A stretch of DNA of 64,000 nt from Frigidibacter mobilis (GTDB lineage: Bacteria > Pseudomonadota > Alphaproteobacteria > Rhodobacterales > Rhodobacteraceae). Under the pieces are notes generated by a model, which had not been told where the DNA came from, did not search any database, and saw nothing but the letters and a program-made list of their open reading frames with translations. The first letter of the stretch is position 1. Each line of letters starts with the position of its first letter. Positions 59,613 through 64,000 of the stretch are shown here, piece by piece. The position numbers and the translations under genes are program-made. The stretch lies in assembly GCF_001620265.1 (NCBI RefSeq), contig NZ_CP012661.1:868001-932000 (forward strand), written 5' to 3'.

Positions 59613-60056
59613 CTACGCTTGCTGCGAGCTTCCGCTGCTGCCGTCCTGCGCGTAGGCCGGCGCGTAGTTTTCGTTGTCGGACCCGGGATCGGTATCGGCA
59701 TCGGCCAGCGCCTCGGCGAGGCAGGTGGCAATGCGCTCGGGCGTGCTGGGTTTGGTGCAGATCCGGGCCCGCGCAAAAGCCTCGAGCAGGCTGGCAGGGT
59801 CGGCGCGGCCGGTGTGGAACACGAAGGGCACGCCCTGTTCGTCAAGGTAGCGGGCCAGCGGGAAGACCGTCTCGCCGTTCAGGTCGACATCGAGGATCGC
59901 GCCGTCGACCTTCATCTGCTGCACCAGTTCAAGCGCAGTCCCAAGCCGGTAGCAAGGGCCGATAACTGCCGCGCCCAGATCCTCCATCGTCATGGCGAGA
60001 TCGAGCGCAAGCAGCGCCTCATCTTCCACCACCATGATCTTCTTGCCTTCGAGCAT
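59613..60056 (-). CDS. Receiver-domain response regulator
   Basis: 147 residues, single receiver domain with no output domain: MVVEDEALLALDLAMTMEDLG (acidic pocket), DGAILDVDLNGETVFP with the phospho-acceptor Asp near residue 55, VFHTGRAD, and KPSTPERI with the conserved Lys. Without DNA-binding output it probably passes signals through protein contacts, as in general stress signalling. It begins 4 bp after the HWE kinase stop. Confidence 0.9.
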   Translation of the reverse strand: MLEGKKIMVVEDEALLALDLAMTMEDLGAAVIGPCYRLGTALELVQQMKVDGAILDVDLNGETVFPLARYLDEQGVPFVFHTGRADPASLLEAFARARICTKPSTPERIATCLAEALADADTDPGSDNENYAPAYAQDGSSGSSQQA

Positions 60057-60060
60057 TATC

Positions 60061-61353
60061 CTAGTCCTTGCCTGTCGCCGTGACCTCGACCTTGTCTGCC
60101 TGACTGAGCGGAAATCTCAGCACGGCTGTCAGTCCTTTTTCGCCCCAGCGTCTTTCCATCGTTGCCTTTGCCTGTTGCAGGGACAGGTTTATCATCGTGG
60201 ACCCGAAGCCTTCGCGTCCGGGCTGTGGCGATCCGGTCTCGGCAAGCTGCTCTTGCCATATCACAACGAGCGTTTCGTCGGAAGCAAACGTCCAATCGAC
60301 CTTCAGGGTTCCCGACGGTGCGGACCAAGCCCCATATTTCACGCTATTGGTTGCCAATTCGTTAAAAATCAATCCCATCGGAGTCAGCAAACGGGTGGGC
60401 AGCACCATTTTCGGGCCGCTCCGGCGCAGGGTAGCGCCCGGCGGGCAGTAAGGTTGCACCACCGCCGCCAGCAAATCTCCGAACTGTGCAGTGCGCATCG
60501 GGTTCTGTCCGCTGGAGAGCTCATGCGCGCGGGCCAGCGCCTGAATGCGGGACCGGGTCTTTTGCGCGGCGAGTTTGGGGTCGGTCTCGTTGCGCGCGGT
60601 AACTGACATGATCGACATCGTCACCGCGAAGAGGTTCTTCACTCGGTGGCTGAGTTCGCGCGAGACAAGCTCGGCGCGGTCCCGCTGTGCGGCAATTTCA
60701 TCGCGATAGCGCAGCCGGGATTCGCTGCGGGCCGCACGAAAGGCCAGCAGCGCTGCAAGGGCTATCAGCCCCAGCACCGCTGCGCCGATCATCCCCAGCG
60801 TGCGTTTGGCGCGCAGCCGCTCGCCGTCGGCTCGGGCATAGGCCGCATCCATCAGTGCCCGTTCCTCGCGGCGGATCGCGTCGCTGACCTGTCGTAGATC
60901 GGCCATTGAACTGCGAAGGGTGGTGGCGGGCGCCGGCGCTGAGGCAAGGGCGCCGGACATCTCGGTCATCCGCTGCTCGGCAAGGCTGCGCAGCCGCCGC
61001 CCCTGTGCCGACAGATCGCTGCCGGCGCGATCGAGCGAGGCCTGCATCTGCCCGGCTATGGCCGGCAGCGCGGCCTCTGCGGCGCGGAACGGACCCAGAT
61101 CCTCTCCGGGGCGGTCCAGCAACACGCCGCGTTGCGCGGATTCTGCCTCGTAGAGGAGCAGCATCAGGTCATTGACCTGCGACAGGGCCTCGCGCGCGTC
61201 GATCATCTCCTGGCGGGCCGCATTCTCGGCACTGAAGGCGCGGGTGACGGTCAGCGAGCCGGCGACGAACAGCGCGGCGAGCACCAGCAGCATCAGCAGA
61301 CTGACGGCGGTGCGCGGGGCAAAATTCCAGAATGATTGCGCTGCATTCCTCAC
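60061..61353 (-). CDS. CHASE3-HWE/HisKA_2 sensor histidine kinase
   Basis: About 430 residues from GTG 61353 (a TTG at 61380 is also open). N-terminal membrane segment (about 18-38), periplasmic CHASE3 domain with EAESAQRGVLLDRPG, second membrane segment (about 195-215), then phospho-acceptor region SRELSHRVKNLFAVTMSIM and ATPase LIFNELATNSVKYGAWS. This is the HWE/HisKA_2 family, frequent in alphaproteobacteria. Its partner response regulator lies directly downstream. Confidence 0.9.
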   Translation of the reverse strand: MRNAAQSFWNFAPRTAVSLLMLLVLAALFVAGSLTVTRAFSAENAARQEMIDAREALSQVNDLMLLLYEAESAQRGVLLDRPGEDLGPFRAAEAALPAIAGQMQASLDRAGSDLSAQGRRLRSLAEQRMTEMSGALASAPAPATTLRSSMADLRQVSDAIRREERALMDAAYARADGERLRAKRTLGMIGAAVLGLIALAALLAFRAARSESRLRYRDEIAAQRDRAELVSRELSHRVKNLFAVTMSIMSVTARNETDPKLAAQKTRSRIQALARAHELSSGQNPMRTAQFGDLLAAVVQPYCPPGATLRRSGPKMVLPTRLLTPMGLIFNELATNSVKYGAWSAPSGTLKVDWTFASDETLVVIWQEQLAETGSPQPGREGFGSTMINLSLQQAKATMERRWGEKGLTAVLRFPLSQADKVEVTATGKD

Positions 61354-61582
61354 AGGATCTGCCCCCCGGGGCGGGTACAAGGCGGGGCCGTGCCGCCGGT
61401 TGGGTGATTGTGTCGGCCTAACGCAGGGGGCTGGGATCAGGTTTCACCCAGGTGCGGGACTGTTGATGGGCCGCACGAAGTCGGCATCGCGGCATTGGCG
61501 TTCCGGGATCGGGCGGTTCTTCTGCAGGAATGCAGACTGGTCACAGCACTCTGCCTTTGGCGGCTTTTGCAGTGCCGCAACG

Positions 61583-61616
61583 AAAAGCGCCGCCCCGGCG
61601 AACGGGGCGGCGCTTG
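61583..61616 (-). terminator. Rho-independent terminator of sat-cysC
   Basis: Minus strand reads AAGCGCCGCCCC, loop, GGGGCGGCGCTT then TTC, 25 bp downstream of the gene stop. Confidence 0.82.
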
Positions 61617-61640
61617 ATCTTCTCGTGCAGGTTCCCTGCT

Positions 61641-63347
61641 TCAGCCCTTGATCAGGCCCATGCTTTCCAGCTTCAGGATCACCTGATGCGCGCAGTTGTC
61701 GACATCGACATTCTCGGTCTCGACGCGCAGCTCGGGGCTTTCGGGCACTTCATAGGGGTCGGAGATCCCGGTGAACTCCTTGATCTTGCCTTCGCGCGCC
61801 AGCTTGTAGAGTCCCTTGCGGTCGCGCTTTTCGCATTCCTCGATGCTGGTCGCCACATGCACTTCGACGAAGGCACCATAGGCTTCGATCATTTCGCGCA
61901 CAGCGCGGCGGGTCGCAGTATAGGGGGCTATCGGCGCGCAGATGGCGATACCGCCGTTCTTCGTGATTTCCGAGGCGACATAGCCGATACGCTTGATGTT
62001 GATGTCCCGGTGCTCTTTCGAGAAGCCGAGCTCCGAGGACAGATGCTTGCGCACCACGTCCCCATCCAGCAGCGTGACCGGGCGGCCGCCCATCTCCATC
62101 AACTTGACCATCAGCGCATTGGCGATGGTGGACTTGCCCGAGCCCGAGAAGCCGGTGAAGAACACGGTGAAGCCTTGGGCGGCGCGGGGCGGACGGGTAC
62201 GGCGCAGTTCCGTCACCACGGTCGGGAACGAGAACCAGTCGGGGATTTCCAGCCCTTCGGCCAGACGGCGGCGCAGTTCGGTGCCCGAGATGTCAAGGAT
62301 GGTGGCGCCAGCCTCGACCTCGTCGCGCGGTTCGTACTGGGCGCGTTCCTGCACGTAGACCATCTGCTTGAAGTCGACCATCTCGACGCCGATTTCGTCC
62401 TGATATTTGCCGAACAGCTCCTGCGCGGCATAGGGGTCGTAGAAATCCTGCCCGGCAGAGTTCTTGCCCGGGCCGGCATGGTCGCGCCCGACGATCATGT
62501 GGGTGCAGCCGTGGTTGCGACGGATGATGCCGTGCCAAACCGCCTCGCGGGGGCCGGCCATGCGCATGGCCAGGTTCAGCAGGCTCATGGTGGTGGTGGT
62601 GGCGGGATACTGGTCCAGCACCGCTTCGTAGCAGCGCACGCGGGTGAAGTGGTCGATGTCGCCCGGCTTGGTCATGCCGACGACCGGGTGGATCAGCAGG
62701 TTGGCCTGCGCCTCGCGTGCGGCGCGGAAGGTCAGTTCCTGGTGGGCGCGGTGCAGCGGGTTGCGGGTCTGGAAGGCCACGATCCGGCGCCAGCCCATCT
62801 TGCGGAAGAAGGCGCGCAACTCGTTCGGGGTGTCGCGGCGGGCCTTGAAGTCATAGTGCACAGGCTGCTGGATCCCGACCACCGGGCCGCCCAGATAGAC
62901 TTGGCCAGCTTGGTTGTGCAGGTAGTTCACCGCCGGATGCGCAAGGTCGTCGGCACCGAACACCATCTCGGCCTCGCGGGCCTTGTTGGGGGTGTACTTG
63001 TCGGTCACCGACAGGATTGCAAGAATCACGCCTTCCTGATCGCGTAGCGCGATATCCTGGCCCGGCTCGATCTGGTCGGCAAAGGCTTCGCTGACATCAA
63101 GGGTGATCGGCATCGGCCAGAGCGTGCCGTCTGCCAGCCGCATGTTCTCGACAACGCCGGTATAATCCGCCTCGGTCAGAAAGCCCTTCAGCGGGTTGAA
63201 GCCGCCGTTCATCAGCAGTTCGAGATCGCAGATCTGGCGCGGGGTCAGATCCCAGGATGCCAGTGTCCCAGCCTCGTGCTTCAGCTTCTGGGCGGACTCG
63301 TAAGACACATACAGCTCCGGGATCGGAGCGAGGTTCGGAAGGGACAT
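61641..63347 (-). CDS. Bifunctional sulfate adenylyltransferase/APS kinase
   Basis: 568 residues, first two steps of assimilatory sulfate activation fused in one chain. ATP sulfurylase part: FQTRNPLHRAHQELTFRAA, then MIVGRDHAGPG near residue 290. APS kinase part from about residue 385: FFTGFSGSGKSTIANALM (Walker A), LDGDVVRKHLSSELGFSKEH, and KEFTGISDPYEVPE. Both active sites look intact. ATG 63347 gives MSLPNLAPIPELY. Not next to other cys genes in this window. Confidence 0.96.
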   Translation of the reverse strand: MSLPNLAPIPELYVSYESAQKLKHEAGTLASWDLTPRQICDLELLMNGGFNPLKGFLTEADYTGVVENMRLADGTLWPMPITLDVSEAFADQIEPGQDIALRDQEGVILAILSVTDKYTPNKAREAEMVFGADDLAHPAVNYLHNQAGQVYLGGPVVGIQQPVHYDFKARRDTPNELRAFFRKMGWRRIVAFQTRNPLHRAHQELTFRAAREAQANLLIHPVVGMTKPGDIDHFTRVRCYEAVLDQYPATTTTMSLLNLAMRMAGPREAVWHGIIRRNHGCTHMIVGRDHAGPGKNSAGQDFYDPYAAQELFGKYQDEIGVEMVDFKQMVYVQERAQYEPRDEVEAGATILDISGTELRRRLAEGLEIPDWFSFPTVVTELRRTRPPRAAQGFTVFFTGFSGSGKSTIANALMVKLMEMGGRPVTLLDGDVVRKHLSSELGFSKEHRDINIKRIGYVASEITKNGGIAICAPIAPYTATRRAVREMIEAYGAFVEVHVATSIEECEKRDRKGLYKLAREGKIKEFTGISDPYEVPESPELRVETENVDVDNCAHQVILKLESMGLIKG

Positions 63348-63669
63348 GACGGCTTGCCTTCAGTTGGAAATTCGCGGGAGAGCACCGGAAATGGCCGGTT
63401 TCACGGCACACCTATCTACGGAAAGTGCCAGAGTTCAAGCCGCACAGGCCGATCTGGCGTGAAAAAGGGCCGAAGGGCTGTATCCTTGCCGCAAACAGGA
63501 AGCCTTTTCGTGCGGCTGCACCGCGCAGGAGCTTTCGTTCGGCAGGACGATGGCGCTGCGCATCGGTTTCAGCCTGCGCCCGGCTTGTCGCAAAGCCGCC
63601 CGGAGTCCCGGAACCGGAGCGACGCCGTCGCGTTCCTTTTGCAACTTCCAGTTTAACGAGGAGAATACC
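63348..63669. other. Upstream region of sat-cysC and the next divergent gene
   Basis: 322 bp with no coding signal; it must hold the two divergent promoters. No riboswitch or clear operator is recognised. Confidence 0.4.
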
Positions 63670-64000
63670 ATGTCCGCCCCTATGTTCCTGGCTGATGATC
63701 TGCGGCTTCTGGATCAGGAGGAAGCGAAGCTGGTCGAGACGGCCCGGCGCGGCGATCTGGACCAGATGGGCCAGTCGGAACTGTCCGACATCTTGCAGCG
63801 CCTGCGCGACCGGCGCGACCGGGCAAGGGATATTGCGAACCGCCAGCGGCGCGAGGCGCGTGGCAAGGCCGATCCCTCTGGTGTGACGCCGGCCACGCAG
63901 AATGCCGGGACAGAGGGGAAAGCGCACGTTCTGGGTCTGGCGCTGGACCTGGTGACGCAGGAGCGTCAACGCCGTGCAGATGGTGAGGCAGGGGCTCCGC
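63670..64000 (+). CDS. Hypothetical protein, N-terminal part (runs off the window)
   Basis: Open from ATG 63670 to the end of the window (110 codons), with GAGGAGA seven bases upstream. The start is MSAPMFLADDLRLLDQEE, then ETARRGDLDQMGQSELSDIL and RLRDRRDRARDIANRQ. It is rich in Arg/Glu/Ala helices. I do not recognise a domain; it resembles small alphaproteobacterial hypothetical proteins. Confidence 0.75.
   Translation, partial: MSAPMFLADDLRLLDQEEAKLVETARRGDLDQMGQSELSDILQRLRDRRDRARDIANRQRREARGKADPSGVTPATQNAGTEGKAHVLGLALDLVTQERQRRADGEAGAP

Overview
This is GC-rich (roughly two-thirds G+C) alphaproteobacterial chromosome, most likely from the Rhodobacterales (Rhodobacteraceae/Paracoccaceae). 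Pointers are the crotonyl-CoA carboxylase/reductase and ethylmalonyl-CoA mutase pair, the aroA-cmk-rpsA-ihfB order, the atpHAGDC operon followed by an H-type lectin gene, a fused sulfate adenylyltransferase/APS kinase, DUF1150 and DUF2125 genes, and a CIRCE-controlled groESL. No photosynthesis, rRNA or tRNA genes were found.

Layout: 1-8.8 kb is a minus-strand block running aroA, two TupA-like ATP-grasp genes, cmk, a nitroreductase gene, rpsA, ihfB, a LapA-domain gene, trpF and the start of trpB. 9.0-13.9 kb holds a membrane protein and the ethylmalonyl-CoA genes (ecm and ccr, divergent). 14.3-19.3 kb is more accessory: a RecD-like helicase, a lone RAM domain, an LpxR-like outer-membrane protein, a Hint-domain protein, a small CoiA-like protein and a cluster of hairpins. 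An ISAs1-family insertion sequence with a perfect 10-bp target duplication sits at 19.3-20.5 kb, directly upstream of the rpsD promoter. 20.7-29.1 kb runs rpsD, hisC-tyrA-extensin-like, DUF2125, a ChaC-like gene and a MotA/MotB-like pair. A low-GC broken HNH gene follows, then clpA, gloB and a methyltransferase. 34.7-39.6 kb is the F1 ATP synthase operon. From 39.7 to 50 kb come an H-lectin gene, prs, a hydrolase, threonine aldolase, ycgN, ribF, maoC, a HAD hydrolase, an unknown membrane protein, ppaC and a TraB/GumN protein. 50-64 kb holds groESL, a diguanylate cyclase, a metallopeptidase, GNAT, Gre-like, DMT transporter, purEK, ydcH, hsp20-DUF1150, an HWE kinase with its response regulator, sat-cysC, and the start of an unknown gene.

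Most genes are housekeeping: aromatic amino acids (aroA, trpF, trpB, tyrA), histidine, purines and PRPP (prs, purE, purK), translation (rpsA, rpsD), energy (atp), protein quality control (clpA, groESL, hsp20) and C2 assimilation (ccr, ecm).

Reading frames of six genes (cmk, the transposase, DUF2125, an HNH gene, ppaC and probably purK) are broken by single-base length differences, nearly all in short G/C runs. The common signature points to homopolymer errors in the source sequence rather than to real gene decay. The most interesting biology is the pair of TupA-like ATP-grasp genes inserted between aroA and cmk, and an uncharacterised MotAB-like motor whose B subunit carries a very long coiled coil.
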